DNA from: Sandarakinorhabdus sp. AAP62
GTDB taxonomy: Bacteria; Pseudomonadota; Alphaproteobacteria; Sphingomonadales; Sphingomonadaceae
Assembly (NCBI RefSeq): GCF_000331225.1
Contig: NZ_ANFY01000009.1
Coordinates: 124,001 to 188,000, forward strand
Length of the DNA: 64,000 bases
Direction of reading: 5' to 3'
This document shows positions 31,783 to 41,341 of the stretch, one piece after another. The stretch's first letter is position 1; every line of letters begins with the position of its first letter. A program made the translations under genes and the position numbers. Under the pieces are notes generated by a model that searched no databases, was not told where the DNA came from, and saw nothing but the letters and a program-made list of their open reading frames with translations.

Positions 31783-33513
31783 ATGGCACTGAATCTGGAA
31801 TCCACGGCCTTCAAGGACATGGTGCTCGTGCTGGGCGCCGCCGGGCTGGTGATTCCGGCCTTCGCGGCGCTGCGCATCTCGCCGGTGATCGGCTTCATCC
31901 TGATCGGCGTGGCCGCCGGGCCCTTTGGCCTGGGCCAATTGCCGGGGCTGGGCTGGCTGGAATTATCCAATCCCGAGGCACTTGCTGCACCAGCCGAATT
32001 GGGCGTCGCCCTGCTGCTGTTCGCATTGGGGCTGGAACTCAGCCTCGATCGCATCCGCACCATGCGCAGCCTGATCTTTGGCCTGGGCAGCCTGCAACTG
32101 CTGATCTGTGCCGGGCTGATGATGGCGGTGCTGGTTGTGCTGGGCGAACCGATGATGGCCGTGCTGGTCATTGCCTTTGCCATGGCGCTGTCCTCAACGG
32201 CTGTCGGCCTGCAGCTGCTGTCGGCCAGTGGCCGCCTCAACAGCCAGGCCGGCCGCAAGGCGCTGGGCGTGCTGCTGTTCCAGGATCTGGCGCTGGCCCC
32301 GATCCTGCTGCTGATCGGCGCCGGCAGTGGCGGCAGTTTCGGGCGCAGCCTGGTCGTTGGCATTGGCGCGCTGGTCGGCATCGCCCTGTTTGCCCGGGTG
32401 ATCGTGCCGCCGCTGTTCCTGCAGGCGGCGCGCACCCGGCGATCGGAATTGTTCCTGGCCGCGGCCCTGGTGGTGCTGATCGGCTCTGCGGCGACGGCGG
32501 CACTGGCCGGGCTGTCGCCGGCAGTCGGCGCCCTGATGGCCGGGCTGATCCTTTCGACCAGCGATTATCGCCGCCAGATCGAAGCGGCGATCCAGCCCTT
32601 TGAAGGCCTGTTGCTGGGGGTGTTCCTGATCTGGGTCGGCAGTGGCCTCGATCTGGCGGCCATCGCAGCCGATCCCTGGCCGGTGCTGGGCGGCACGGCG
32701 CTGGTGCTGATGCTGAAGGCGGCTGCAGTCTATGCGTTGCTGCGCCTGCGCGGCAGCCGGCGCGGTGTGGCGGGCCATGTCGCGCTGCTGCTGGCCAGCC
32801 CATCGGAAACCAGCCTGATCGTGCTGGCGGCAGCCACGTCGGCCGGACTGATCGGCGGCAGCACGGCCCAAACCGCGCTGGCCGTCGCCTCGCTCACCCT
32901 CGCGCTGGCGCCGCTGCTGGGCCTGGCCGGCGCCCGGCTGGAAGCGGAAAGCAACGAAGGCCAACAGGAATCCGCCCCGGAAACAGCGGACCAGCAGACG
33001 GTGATCATCGGCTATGGCCGGGTTGGCCGGCTGGTGGCGCAAATGCTCGACATGCACGGCCAGGCGTGGCTGGCGGTGGACAGTGATCCGGACGAGGTGC
33101 AGCGCCTGCGCCGCGCCGGCAAGCGCGTGATCTATGGCGACGCCCGCCGCCCCGAACTGCTGGACCGGCTGAAGCTGGATCAGGCCCGCGCCGTGGTGTT
33201 GACCATCGACGACATGCGCATGCTCGATCTGCTGGTGCGCCGCATCCGGGCCAGCCATCCCGATCTGTGCATCGTGGTGCGCGCCCGCGATGCCGAACAT
33301 GCCGGCACGCTCTATGCGGTTGGCGCCACCGATGCCGTGCCCGAAACCGTGGAGAGCAGCCTGCAACTGGCCGAAGCGGTGCTGGTGGATCTGGGCGTGC
33401 CGATGGGTCCGGTGATCGCTTCGGTGCACGAGAAGCGTGACGAACTGCGCACCCAGATCAAGGGTAGCGGTGTCTCGCCCAAGCGTCCGCCCCTGCGCAC
33501 GCTGCGGCGCTGA
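31783..33513 (+). CDS. KefB/KefC-type monovalent cation:proton antiporter
   Basis: 576-residue membrane transporter of the CPA2 family. About twelve hydrophobic segments in residues 1-390 (GVALLLFALGLELSLDRI is the conserved helix region, LLFQDLALAPILLL another) are followed by a cytosolic TrkA-N/RCK domain (from about residue 405: VIIGYGRVGRLVAQML ... VDSDPDEVQRLRRAGKRVIYGDA), which binds NAD(H) and gates the transporter. Probably K+ or Na+ efflux coupled to proton uptake. ATG at 31783 has AAGG 9 bases upstream. No kefF/kefG partner is seen. Confidence 0.88.
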   Translation: MALNLESTAFKDMVLVLGAAGLVIPAFAALRISPVIGFILIGVAAGPFGLGQLPGLGWLELSNPEALAAPAELGVALLLFALGLELSLDRIRTMRSLIFGLGSLQLLICAGLMMAVLVVLGEPMMAVLVIAFAMALSSTAVGLQLLSASGRLNSQAGRKALGVLLFQDLALAPILLLIGAGSGGSFGRSLVVGIGALVGIALFARVIVPPLFLQAARTRRSELFLAAALVVLIGSAATAALAGLSPAVGALMAGLILSTSDYRRQIEAAIQPFEGLLLGVFLIWVGSGLDLAAIAADPWPVLGGTALVLMLKAAAVYALLRLRGSRRGVAGHVALLLASPSETSLIVLAAATSAGLIGGSTAQTALAVASLTLALAPLLGLAGARLEAESNEGQQESAPETADQQTVIIGYGRVGRLVAQMLDMHGQAWLAVDSDPDEVQRLRRAGKRVIYGDARRPELLDRLKLDQARAVVLTIDDMRMLDLLVRRIRASHPDLCIVVRARDAEHAGTLYAVGATDAVPETVESSLQLAEAVLVDLGVPMGPVIASVHEKRDELRTQIKGSGVSPKRPPLRTLRR

Positions 33514-33517
33514 TCGA

Positions 33518-34225
33518 TCAGGCCGGCTTGCGCCACATCATGATGTGGAAATTCGGCACCCGGTTGTAACGGTCACGCTTGCCCTCCGGCCCACCCGTGG
33601 CCGGCGGTTCATCGAAATGGGTGAGAATCAGCCCGTGGCCAAGCAGCGCCTGCATGTAGCGTTTGAGCGGACGATGATGGTTGATGATGTCAACGCCAGC
33701 CCAAGCCGTGCGGCGCGGGCGCTCCTCCAGATAATGATCGATGGGAAAGCTCGGCTCGCCCTCCAGCGGCTTGAGCCAGCCCAGATGTACGGCAGCGGTG
33801 TTGAACGAGGTGAGATTGGCGATCAGCAGATGACCGCCGGGCCGGATGGCCGCGATGATGCGTTCCAGCGCCGCATCCAGATCCGGCATGTCGATCAGCG
33901 ACAGATAGCAGACCGCCAAATCATATCCACCCGGTTCGACCAGCATCGATTCGGCCGCCGCCACGCGGTAGTCGCCATCAGGATGCAACGCCTGTGCCTG
34001 GCCAATCAGGGAAACGGCCGGATCAATACCCGTGGTGGCCAACCCGCGCGCGCAGAGCATCCGGCAGAACCGTCCTTCGCCGCAGCCGACATCCAGCACA
34101 CGCGCCGGCGCAATCGCATCGACCAGCGCCAGCATCGGCGTATCCAGCACATGAACGCGGCCGAAATCGCCGCTTTCGCCCTGGATGGCGATCCACGCGG
34201 CCGCCGAATCCTCCCAATCGCTCAT
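33518..34225 (-). CDS. class I SAM-dependent methyltransferase
   Basis: 235-residue methyltransferase with SAM motif I VLDVGCGEGRFCRML, motif II region (GIDPAVSLIGQAQ) and post-motif YDLAVCYLSLIDMPDLDAALERIIAAIRPGG. Small-molecule type, acceptor unknown. The ATG lies one base after the TAG stop of the SLC13 gene (TAGCATG), so it is likely translated by coupling with the transporter. Convergent with the antiporter, 4 bases between stops. Confidence 0.85.
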   Translation of the reverse strand: MSDWEDSAAAWIAIQGESGDFGRVHVLDTPMLALVDAIAPARVLDVGCGEGRFCRMLCARGLATTGIDPAVSLIGQAQALHPDGDYRVAAAESMLVEPGGYDLAVCYLSLIDMPDLDAALERIIAAIRPGGHLLIANLTSFNTAAVHLGWLKPLEGEPSFPIDHYLEERPRRTAWAGVDIINHHRPLKRYMQALLGHGLILTHFDEPPATGGPEGKRDRYNRVPNFHIMMWRKPA

Positions 34226-34226
34226 G

Positions 34227-35975
34227 CTAACTCCATGCCCACAGGATCAGCGGCGTGCCCAACAGCAGTACCATCAGGCTGATCGGCGCTCCGATACGGG
34301 CATAATCGCCGAATTGATAGCCGCCCGGCCCCCACACCAGCACGTTGGACTGGTGACCGATGGGGGTAAGGAAATCGCACGACGCGCCCACCCCCACTGC
34401 CATGAGCATGGCATCCACCGGCACACCACTGGCCTGGCCGGCGCTGGCGGCGATGGGCGCCATGATCAGCACGGCCGCAGCGTTGTTGAGGAAAGGCGTC
34501 ACCGCCATCGTCACCGCCAGCACCCCGCCCACCAGCAGCCAGGCTGGCCGGCCTTCGCCCAGATTGGACAGCCCCGCTGCCAGCTCACCGGCAATGCTGC
34601 TCTGGCCAAAGGCAGTGGCCACCGGAATCAGGGCCGCCAGCAGCAGGATCACCGGCCAATCAATGTCGCGATAGGCGTCAGCGGGCAGCCGACCGGCCAG
34701 CGCCAGCACGATCACCCCCAGCAGCAACGCCAACCCCAGCGAGGTGAGGCCGGCGCCCGCCGCGGCAATTGCCGCCAGCAGGGCCAACAATGGCAACAGA
34801 TCGCGCGGGGCCAGCCCCAACCGGATCGGCCGGTCCGCCAGCGGCAACAGACCCATGGTGGCAGCCAATGCCGGCACCCGATCGGCAGCCACCTGCAGCA
34901 ACAGCACATCGCCGGCCTGCGGTGCCTGCGCCGCCAACGCCTCGGCGATGGCCTTGCCGCGCCGGCTCACCGCCACCAGCGCCGCCGTCTGCCCCGCCAG
35001 CATGTCGCTGGCCGCCGGGTTGCCGGCCAGCGGCGATCCATCGGTCACGACAAATTCGGCAAAGGCGCCGGCCAGCAGATCGTCCTCGGCTTCGCTGACA
35101 ATTTGCAGCCCCCATCGGTTCAACGCCTGTTCCACCACTGCCGCGCGGCCTTCCACCTGCACGATGTCGCCAGGCAACAGCCGGCGTGAAGCCCGCGGCG
35201 CCGTCACCAGCAGGCCGCCGCGATCGATGGCGTGCACCTCCAGCTGGTCGGTGCCCTGCATGGTGGCGGCGAGACGCTCCACGGTCAGATCGGGGGAAAC
35301 GCCATCGGGCACCCGCAGCTCGAACAGATAATCGGCAATGCGGAATTTCAGCGGCTGCTCGTCCCGCTCCGCCCGCACCGGCAGCAGCCGCACCAGCAAT
35401 AGCGTCATCGCGATGCCCACCACCGCCAGCGGCAGGCCGACCCGGGCAAAATCAAACATGGCAAAGGCCGTGCCACCCAGATCGGCGCGCATCTGGGCCA
35501 GCAGGATATTGGGCGGCGTGCCGATCATGGTGACCAGCCCGCCAAGCAGTGAGGCAAAGGCCATTGGCATCAGCACCCGGCTGGGCGACACATGGGCCGC
35601 CCGGCAACTGCCCAATGCGGCCGGCAGCAGCAACGCCAGCGCGCCGACATTGTTCATCACGCTCGATGCCGCCCCGGTGAGCAGCGCATAGACGATGCCG
35701 ATGCCGGCCTCCCGGCTCAACAGCGGCTGCAGCGGGCGCAACAGGCGTTCCAGCATGCCCGATCGCGACACGGCCGCGCTGAGCACCATCACGGCCGCCA
35801 CCGTGATCACCGCCGGATCACCAAAGCCGGCAAAGGCCTCTGCAGCCGGCACCAGCCCCAGCAAGACGCTGGCGGCCAGCATCAGCAGCGCCACCAGATC
35901 GTGGCGGATGCGTTCGGTGGCAAATCCGACCAGGCCGGCGCCAAAGATCAGCAGGATGAGAGCGCCATCGGACAC
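34227..35975 (-). CDS. SLC13/DASS-family anion transporter with RCK-C domains
   Basis: About 582-residue transporter of the divalent anion:Na+ symporter (SLC13) family, likely for sulfate or dicarboxylates. N-terminal membrane half contains SSVMNNVGALALLLP and GTPPNILLAQMR; the C-terminal half contains AVTPFLNNAAAVLIM and GHQSNVLVWGPGGYQ, the two inverted substrate loops. Between them (about 210-390) lie two TrkA-C/RCK-C regulatory domains. Start assumed GTG at 35975 (SDGALILLIFGAG) because membrane homology starts there; a longer frame exists upstream. Followed directly by the methyltransferase. Confidence 0.87.
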   Translation of the reverse strand: MSDGALILLIFGAGLVGFATERIRHDLVALLMLAASVLLGLVPAAEAFAGFGDPAVITVAAVMVLSAAVSRSGMLERLLRPLQPLLSREAGIGIVYALLTGAASSVMNNVGALALLLPAALGSCRAAHVSPSRVLMPMAFASLLGGLVTMIGTPPNILLAQMRADLGGTAFAMFDFARVGLPLAVVGIAMTLLLVRLLPVRAERDEQPLKFRIADYLFELRVPDGVSPDLTVERLAATMQGTDQLEVHAIDRGGLLVTAPRASRRLLPGDIVQVEGRAAVVEQALNRWGLQIVSEAEDDLLAGAFAEFVVTDGSPLAGNPAASDMLAGQTAALVAVSRRGKAIAEALAAQAPQAGDVLLLQVAADRVPALAATMGLLPLADRPIRLGLAPRDLLPLLALLAAIAAAGAGLTSLGLALLLGVIVLALAGRLPADAYRDIDWPVILLLAALIPVATAFGQSSIAGELAAGLSNLGEGRPAWLLVGGVLAVTMAVTPFLNNAAAVLIMAPIAASAGQASGVPVDAMLMAVGVGASCDFLTPIGHQSNVLVWGPGGYQFGDYARIGAPISLMVLLLGTPLILWAWS

Positions 35976-36058
35976 GGCCCGGAGCCTAGGCCGGTTTGGC
36001 GCAGCAGGGCAAATCCAACGCGGTGGCGGCAGGGCCAAGCGCCCCGCCGCTGCGACCA

Positions 36059-38704
36059 TCACCCTGCGAGCGCGGCCTTCACGGCGGCAATCGCGTCGGC
36101 TGCCTTGTCGGCATCCGGGCCGCCCGCCTGTGCCATGTCGGGTCGGCCGCCGCCGCCCTGCCCGCCCAGCGCTGCAGCTGCCACGCGCACCAGATCCACG
36201 GCCGATCGCGTGCCAACCAGATCGTCGGTCACACCCACCGCCACGCTGGCGCGGCCGTCGTTCACCGCCACGATGGCAACGATGCCGCTGCCCAGCGCCT
36301 GCTTGGCTTCGTCCACCAGGCCGCGCAGGGCCTTGGCCTCAAGGCCATCCAGCACCTGGCCCTGGAAGGCGATGCCATTGACCATTTCGGGGCCGGCCTT
36401 GGCGCCGGCAGGTCCGGCCAGGGCGAGCGCCTTCTTCGCATCAGCCAGTTCGCGTTCAAGCCGCTTGCGCTCGTCGATCAAGGTGGCGAGCCGCGCCGGG
36501 ACTTCCTCCGGCCGCGCCTTGATGGCGGCGGCGGCTTCCAGCAACAGCGCCTCGCGCTCGTTCAGCCATTCGCGCGCGGCGATGCCGGTCTTGCCTTCGA
36601 TGCGGCGCACGCCGCTGGCAACGGCGCTTTCCGATGTGATCTTCAAGAGGCCGATATCGCCCAGCGCTTCGGCGTGGGTGCCACCGCACAGTTCCACCGA
36701 ATAAATGTCGCCGCCGTCATCGGCCCCCATCGAAAGGACGCGCACTTCCTCGCCATATTTTTCGCCGAACAGCGCCATGGCGCCGGCTTCGATGGCGGCA
36801 TCCGGCGTCATCAGCTTGGTCGAAACCGGGCGATTGCCCAGCACTTGCGCGTTCACATCGGCTTCCACCTGCGCCAGTTCGGCCGGCGTCATCGCCTTCT
36901 GGTGTGAAAAGTCGAAGCGCAGATAATCCTCGCCGACGTAACTGCCCTTCTGCGTGACATGTGTGCCAAGCCGGCGTCGCAGCGCGGCATGCAGCAAGTG
37001 GGTGGCGCTGTGGGCGCGGCGATGGGCACCGCGCTGCGGGGCATCCACGTCCAGCTTCACGACATCGCCCACCGACAGCGGCCCGGCTGTCAGCGTCACG
37101 TCATGCAGGTGCAACTTGCCCAGCGCCTTGCGCGTGTCGGCCACGCGCGACGTGAGGCCGTCGCCCCAGCTGATGCTGCCGCCATCGCCGGCCTGGCCGC
37201 CGCTTTCGGCGTAGAATGGCGTCTGGTTGGTGACGACGACAAGCTTGTCCCCGGCGTTGGCGGTGTCGATCTGCTGGCCGTCCTTCACCAGGGCGACCAC
37301 CTTTGCTTCGCCGGTCAGGCTGGAATAGCCGGTGAATTCCGTTGCACCTTCGGCCTCGACGATGTCGAACCACACTGCGGCGTCCTTGGCTTCGCCGGAA
37401 CCGCTCCACGCGGCGCGGGCGAGGCGGCGCTGTTCGGCCATGGCGGCATCGAAACCAGCACGATCCACCGCGATGCCGCGCGCGCGCAGGGCGTCCTCGG
37501 TCAGGTCATAGGGGAAGCCGAACGTGTCATAAAGCTTGAAGGCGACATCGCCGGGCAGCGTGCCGCCGGCGGCGAGCTTCGCGGTCGCGTCATCCAGCAG
37601 CCCCAGCCCACGCTCCAGCGTCTGGCGGAACCGTGTCTCCTCCAGCTTCAGCGTCTCCTCGATCAGCGCCTGCGCGCGGCCGAGTTCCGGATAGGCCTGG
37701 CCCATCGTCGCCATCAGCGCTGGCACCAACTGGTGCATCAACGGCTCCCTGGCGCCCAGCAAATGCGCGTGGCGCATGGCGCGGCGCATGATGCGGCGCA
37801 GCACATAGCCGCGGCCTTCGTTGGCCGGCAGCACGCCATCGGCCACCAGAAAGCCCGACGAGCGCAAGTGATCGGCAATGACCCGGTGCGAAGCGCGGGC
37901 TTCGGCGGTCAGCGCCTTGCCCACCTTGTCTTCGCTGGCGGCGATCAGCGTCTTGAAGGTATCGGTATCATAATTGTCGTGCACGCCCTGCAGCACGGCG
38001 GCGATGCGTTCCAGGCCCATGCCGGTATCGATGCTGGGGCGCGGCAGGTTCAGGCGGGTTTCGCGATCAACCTGCTCATATTGCATGAACACCAGGTTCC
38101 AGATCTCGACGAAACGATCGCCATCCTCATCCGGGCTGCCGGGCGGGCCACCGGGGATGTGATCGCCGTGATCGTAGAAGATTTCCGAACACGGCCCGCA
38201 GGGACCAGTATCGCCCATCGACCAGAAATTGTCGTTGGTGGCGATGCGGATGATCTTCTCCTCCGGCAGGCCGGCGATCTTCTTCCACAGATCGGCGGCT
38301 TCATCGTCGGTGTGATAGACGGTGACGCACAGCCGGCTCTTGTCCAGGCCCCATTCGCGGGTCAAGAGATCCCAGGCCAGCGTGATCGCCTGTTCCTTGA
38401 AATAATCGCCGAACGAGAAATTGCCCAGCATTTCAAAGAAGGTGTGGTGGCGGGCGGTGTAGCCCACGTTATCCAGATCATTGTGCTTGCCGCCGGCACG
38501 AACGCACTTCTGGCTGCTGGCCGCCTGCGTGTAGGGGCGCGTCTCGAGGCCGGTGAAGACATTCTTGAACGGCACCATGCCGGCGTTGACGAACATCAGC
38601 GTCGGATCATTCTGCGGCACCAGCGGCGCCGACGGCACCACCGTGTGGCCCGCCTTGGCGAAGTGATCGAGGAAGCTGCGGCGTATGTCGTTCGACGAGA
38701 TCAT
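36059..38704 (-). CDS. alaS: alanyl-tRNA synthetase
   Basis: 881-residue class II synthetase charging tRNA-Ala. Order: catalytic core ([18 protein letters not shown] ... [18 protein letters not shown]), tRNA-recognition helical region, editing domain with zinc ligands HSATHLLH and CGGTH, coiled segment ([17 protein letters not shown]) and C-terminal DHHA1 domain with the Gly-rich [16 protein letters not shown]. Full length. 354 bases upstream of recA transcription-unit genes, typical sphingomonad neighbourhood. Confidence 0.97.
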   Translation of the reverse strand: MISSNDIRRSFLDHFAKAGHTVVPSAPLVPQNDPTLMFVNAGMVPFKNVFTGLETRPYTQAASSQKCVRAGGKHNDLDNVGYTARHHTFFEMLGNFSFGDYFKEQAITLAWDLLTREWGLDKSRLCVTVYHTDDEAADLWKKIAGLPEEKIIRIATNDNFWSMGDTGPCGPCSEIFYDHGDHIPGGPPGSPDEDGDRFVEIWNLVFMQYEQVDRETRLNLPRPSIDTGMGLERIAAVLQGVHDNYDTDTFKTLIAASEDKVGKALTAEARASHRVIADHLRSSGFLVADGVLPANEGRGYVLRRIMRRAMRHAHLLGAREPLMHQLVPALMATMGQAYPELGRAQALIEETLKLEETRFRQTLERGLGLLDDATAKLAAGGTLPGDVAFKLYDTFGFPYDLTEDALRARGIAVDRAGFDAAMAEQRRLARAAWSGSGEAKDAAVWFDIVEAEGATEFTGYSSLTGEAKVVALVKDGQQIDTANAGDKLVVVTNQTPFYAESGGQAGDGGSISWGDGLTSRVADTRKALGKLHLHDVTLTAGPLSVGDVVKLDVDAPQRGAHRRAHSATHLLHAALRRRLGTHVTQKGSYVGEDYLRFDFSHQKAMTPAELAQVEADVNAQVLGNRPVSTKLMTPDAAIEAGAMALFGEKYGEEVRVLSMGADDGGDIYSVELCGGTHAEALGDIGLLKITSESAVASGVRRIEGKTGIAAREWLNEREALLLEAAAAIKARPEEVPARLATLIDERKRLERELADAKKALALAGPAGAKAGPEMVNGIAFQGQVLDGLEAKALRGLVDEAKQALGSGIVAIVAVNDGRASVAVGVTDDLVGTRSAVDLVRVAAAALGGQGGGGRPDMAQAGGPDADKAADAIAAVKAALAG

Positions 38705-38749
38705 GGATTGAGCGCTTAACGCCGTGAAGCGCCAGCGTAAAGGCCGGCT

Positions 38750-39202
38750 TCAGGGGCGAAAGCTGAACATGATGACACCGTCGCCGTGGCGGGCGGCCGG
38801 TGTCGGCTCACCGCCGCCTGCTGTATAGAGCCCGCGCGCGGCCCGGTTGCTGCTGTTGGTGAGGACCCAGGCGCCTTCGCAGCCCAGCGACCAGGCATGA
38901 GCCAGCGTCGTCAGCAGCAGCTGGCGGCCAACGCCACGGCGCTGCCAGGCGTCAGCCACGCCGACCTCGTTGATCCAGCATTCCAAGGGCTTGTCAGGGT
39001 GAAGATAGGTGACGGCGCTGACGAAGCCGACAATGGCGGCATCGTGGATGGCGGCAAACAGGTGGTGATCGGGGTGGTCGAGGAAGCGATGCGCCATCTC
39101 GGGACGGACCGGGTCGTCAAACACGCCTTGTGCGGCCAGCAGCAAGGGCAGATCGCCTGGCCCGAGCCGGCGGACGGTCAGGCCCGCGCCGTGACCAGCC
39201 AT
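38750..39202 (-). CDS. GNAT-family N-acetyltransferase
   Basis: 150-residue acetyltransferase: VRRLGPGDLPLLLAA start, central beta strands (HHLFAAIHDAAIVGFVSAVTYL), acetyl-CoA loop VADAWQRRGVGRQLLLTTLAHAWSLGCEGAWVLT and NRAARGLYTAGGGE. It is similar in layout to AAC(3)-I-like GNATs, but the acceptor is unknown. Overlaps the upstream methyltransferase by 25 bases, so the two are translationally linked. Confidence 0.85.
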   Translation of the reverse strand: MAGHGAGLTVRRLGPGDLPLLLAAQGVFDDPVRPEMAHRFLDHPDHHLFAAIHDAAIVGFVSAVTYLHPDKPLECWINEVGVADAWQRRGVGRQLLLTTLAHAWSLGCEGAWVLTNSSNRAARGLYTAGGGEPTPAARHGDGVIMFSFRP

Positions 39203-40011
39203 ATCGCACCGGGCAGCCGCACCTGGCCATCCTGCAGGAAGGCCGTCAGCGCTTCGGCCAGGATGGGCTTGGCGGCATCGCCAATGCCTGCATCGCGAAC
39301 CGCCCGCGCGGCCGGACCAATGCGCAGGTTGAACTGCACGGCACTGGCAATCGGATCATCACCGTCACCCACCATCATTTCAAAAGGCAGGCTGTGGAAA
39401 GCCAGATCCTGCCAGCCGGCGGCTTCCAGCAGGGTGGCGACGCGCGCGGGATCGGCAAAGGCAAAGGGGCCGGGCGCATGCGGATCGCTGGGCGGCATGG
39501 CGGGCAACAGATGCGCCAGTGCCGTCATCGGCAAGGTGGCCCACAGATTGCGCGCGGCCGGCTGCCAGCAGGCAAAGACGAGGCGCCCGCCGGGTGCGGC
39601 CAGGCCGTGCAGATTGGCGAAGGCCGCGCCTGGATCGGCGAAGAACATGACGCCAAAGCGCGAAAGGATCAGATCAAAGCCACTTTCTTCGGCCCAGGTC
39701 GCCGCATCGGCGGCGATGAACTCAGCCTCGCTCAGCAAGGCTTCGGCCCGTTCACGGGCGCGGGCCAGCAGCGGTTCGGACACATCGAGGCCGATGGCAT
39801 GGCCGCCCTCACCCACCACGGCATCGATCGCCAGCGTGGTTTCGCCCGCGCCGCAGCCGATATCCAGCACCAGTTCACCCGGCTGCGGCGCGGCGGCGGC
39901 CAGCAACGCGGTGGTGACCGGGGTCAGCGCCAGATCCATCCGCTCCTGCATCAGCACCCAGGTCTCGCCGACCTTGCTGTTCCAATATTCGATCTGCTCG
40001 GCGTTCGACAT
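39178..40011 (-). CDS. class I SAM-dependent methyltransferase
   Basis: 277-residue methyltransferase of the UbiE-like type. Begins MSNAEQIEYWNSKVGETWVLMQERMD; motif I LVLDIGCGAGETTLAI, motif II IGLDVSEPLLARARERA, then FDLILSRFGVMFFADP. Probably acts on a small molecule. ATG at 40011 gives the typical N-terminus. Its end overlaps the GNAT gene, suggesting a two-gene operon between recA and alaS. Confidence 0.87.
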   Translation of the reverse strand: MSNAEQIEYWNSKVGETWVLMQERMDLALTPVTTALLAAAAPQPGELVLDIGCGAGETTLAIDAVVGEGGHAIGLDVSEPLLARARERAEALLSEAEFIAADAATWAEESGFDLILSRFGVMFFADPGAAFANLHGLAAPGGRLVFACWQPAARNLWATLPMTALAHLLPAMPPSDPHAPGPFAFADPARVATLLEAAGWQDLAFHSLPFEMMVGDGDDPIASAVQFNLRIGPAARAVRDAGIGDAAKPILAEALTAFLQDGQVRLPGAIWLVTARA

Positions 40012-40097
40012 GGCGCGTCCTCCAGGCGGTTTGATTGCGCATGAGCGCCGTCCAGGTCAACCGGGCCAGGCTGGTGGTGGTCCCCAGCTCGGAAACA

Positions 40098-40132
40098 AGA
40101 AAGGGGCAACCTGCACAAGGTTGCCCCTTTCT
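40098..40132 (-). terminator. intrinsic terminator of recA
   Basis: Perfect 15-bp stem, AGAAAGGGGCAACCT (40098-40112) and AGGTTGCCCCTTTCT (40118-40132), loop of 5. On the minus strand it ends in a T-rich stretch (CTTTCTTGTTT). It lies 26 bases after the recA stop. Confidence 0.85.
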
Positions 40133-40157
40133 CATGGGTTCGGATGGAAACCGAAGA

Positions 40158-41231
40158 TCACATCTCGTCGTCGCCCGCGTCGTCCTCCGCCGATGGCCCA
40201 ACCAGCAGCGCCTCGGAAATGCCGGTGGCATTGTCCCGGATGATCTTTTCGATCTTGGCTGTGGTTTCCGGATTTTCCTTCAGATATTTCTTGGCATTCT
40301 CGCGGCCCTGGCCGATGCGGATGCTGTCGTGGCTGAACCAGGCGCCGGACTTCTCGATCACACCGGCCTTCACACCCAGATCGAGAATTTCGCCGATCTT
40401 GGAGATGCCCTCGCCATACATGATGTCGAATTCGACCTGCTTGAACGGCGGCGCCACCTTGTTCTTCACCACCTTCACGCGGGTGGTGTTGCCAACGATA
40501 TCATCCCGATCCTTGATCTGGCCGGTGCGGCGGATGTCGAGACGCACGGAGGCATAGAATTTCAGCGCGTTGCCGCCGGTCGTGGTTTCCGGGTTGCCGT
40601 ACATCACGCCGATCTTCATGCGCAGCTGGTTGATGAAGATCACCAGGCAGCGCGAGCGACTGATCGAGCCGGTCAGCTTGCGCAGCGACTGCGACATCAG
40701 GCGGGCCTGCAAACCCACATGGCTGTCCCCCATTTCGCCTTCGATTTCGGCGCGCGGCACCAGCGCGGCCACCGAATCGACCACCAGCACATCAATGGCG
40801 TTGGAACGCACCAGCGTGTCGACGATCTCCAGCGCCTGTTCACCCGTATCCGGCTGCGAGACGATCAATTCGTCGATATTGACGCCGAGTTTCTTGGCAT
40901 AGACCGGGTCGAGCGCATGTTCGGCATCGACAAAGGCCGCCGTGCCGCCGCCCCGCTGGGCTTCGGCAATGGCATGCAGGGCCAGCGTCGTTTTCCCCGA
41001 GCTTTCCGGGCCATAGATTTCCACGACACGGCCGCGCGGCAGGCCGCCGATGCCGAGCGCGATATCGAGGCCGAGCGAACCGGTGGAGATCGCTTCCACC
41101 TCCATCGCGTCACGCTGGCCCAGCTTCATCACCGAGCCCTTGCCGAACGCACGGTCAATCTGGGCCAGGGCCGCTTCGAGTGCTTTTTGCCGATCCATTC
41201 CCGATTCCACCACTTTTAGAGCAGATGCCAT
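40158..41231 (-). CDS. recA: recombinase A
   Basis: 357-residue DNA strand-exchange and LexA-coprotease protein. Walker A GPESSGKT at 74-81, the MAW region, loop L1/L2 segment ([36 protein letters not shown]) and an acidic C-terminus (DDAGDDEM) are all intact. The ATG starts [26 protein letters not shown] promoter with a LexA box lies 50-90 bases upstream, so it is SOS-induced. It sits downstream of a CckA-like kinase gene. Confidence 0.98.
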   Translation of the reverse strand: MASALKVVESGMDRQKALEAALAQIDRAFGKGSVMKLGQRDAMEVEAISTGSLGLDIALGIGGLPRGRVVEIYGPESSGKTTLALHAIAEAQRGGGTAAFVDAEHALDPVYAKKLGVNIDELIVSQPDTGEQALEIVDTLVRSNAIDVLVVDSVAALVPRAEIEGEMGDSHVGLQARLMSQSLRKLTGSISRSRCLVIFINQLRMKIGVMYGNPETTTGGNALKFYASVRLDIRRTGQIKDRDDIVGNTTRVKVVKNKVAPPFKQVEFDIMYGEGISKIGEILDLGVKAGVIEKSGAWFSHDSIRIGQGRENAKKYLKENPETTAKIEKIIRDNATGISEALLVGPSAEDDAGDDEM

Positions 41232-41280
41232 GACCCGATCCCTTCCCTGAAGCCGCGATCCAAATTCGTCAACGGCTTTT

Positions 41281-41309
41281 GATGTACACCAATTGTTCTA
41301 GGTGAACAA
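41281..41309 (-). promoter_or_regulatory. recA promoter
   Basis: On the minus strand, -35 TTGTTC (41304-41309) and -10 TACATC (41281-41286) are separated by exactly 17 bases. The start codon is 50 bases downstream of the -10. The -35 overlaps the LexA box, the expected arrangement for SOS repression. Confidence 0.55.
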
Positions 41310-41318
41310 GAGGAGAAC
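41304..41318 (-). promoter_or_regulatory. LexA (SOS) box of recA
   Basis: GAAC-N7-GAAC on the plus strand (half-sites 41304 and 41315), equal to GTTC-N7-GTTC read toward recA. This is the alphaproteobacterial LexA operator and the identification is supported by its position in front of recA. Confidence 0.85.
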
Positions 41319-41341
41319 ATGCGTCGGCGAATTTATCAGAT

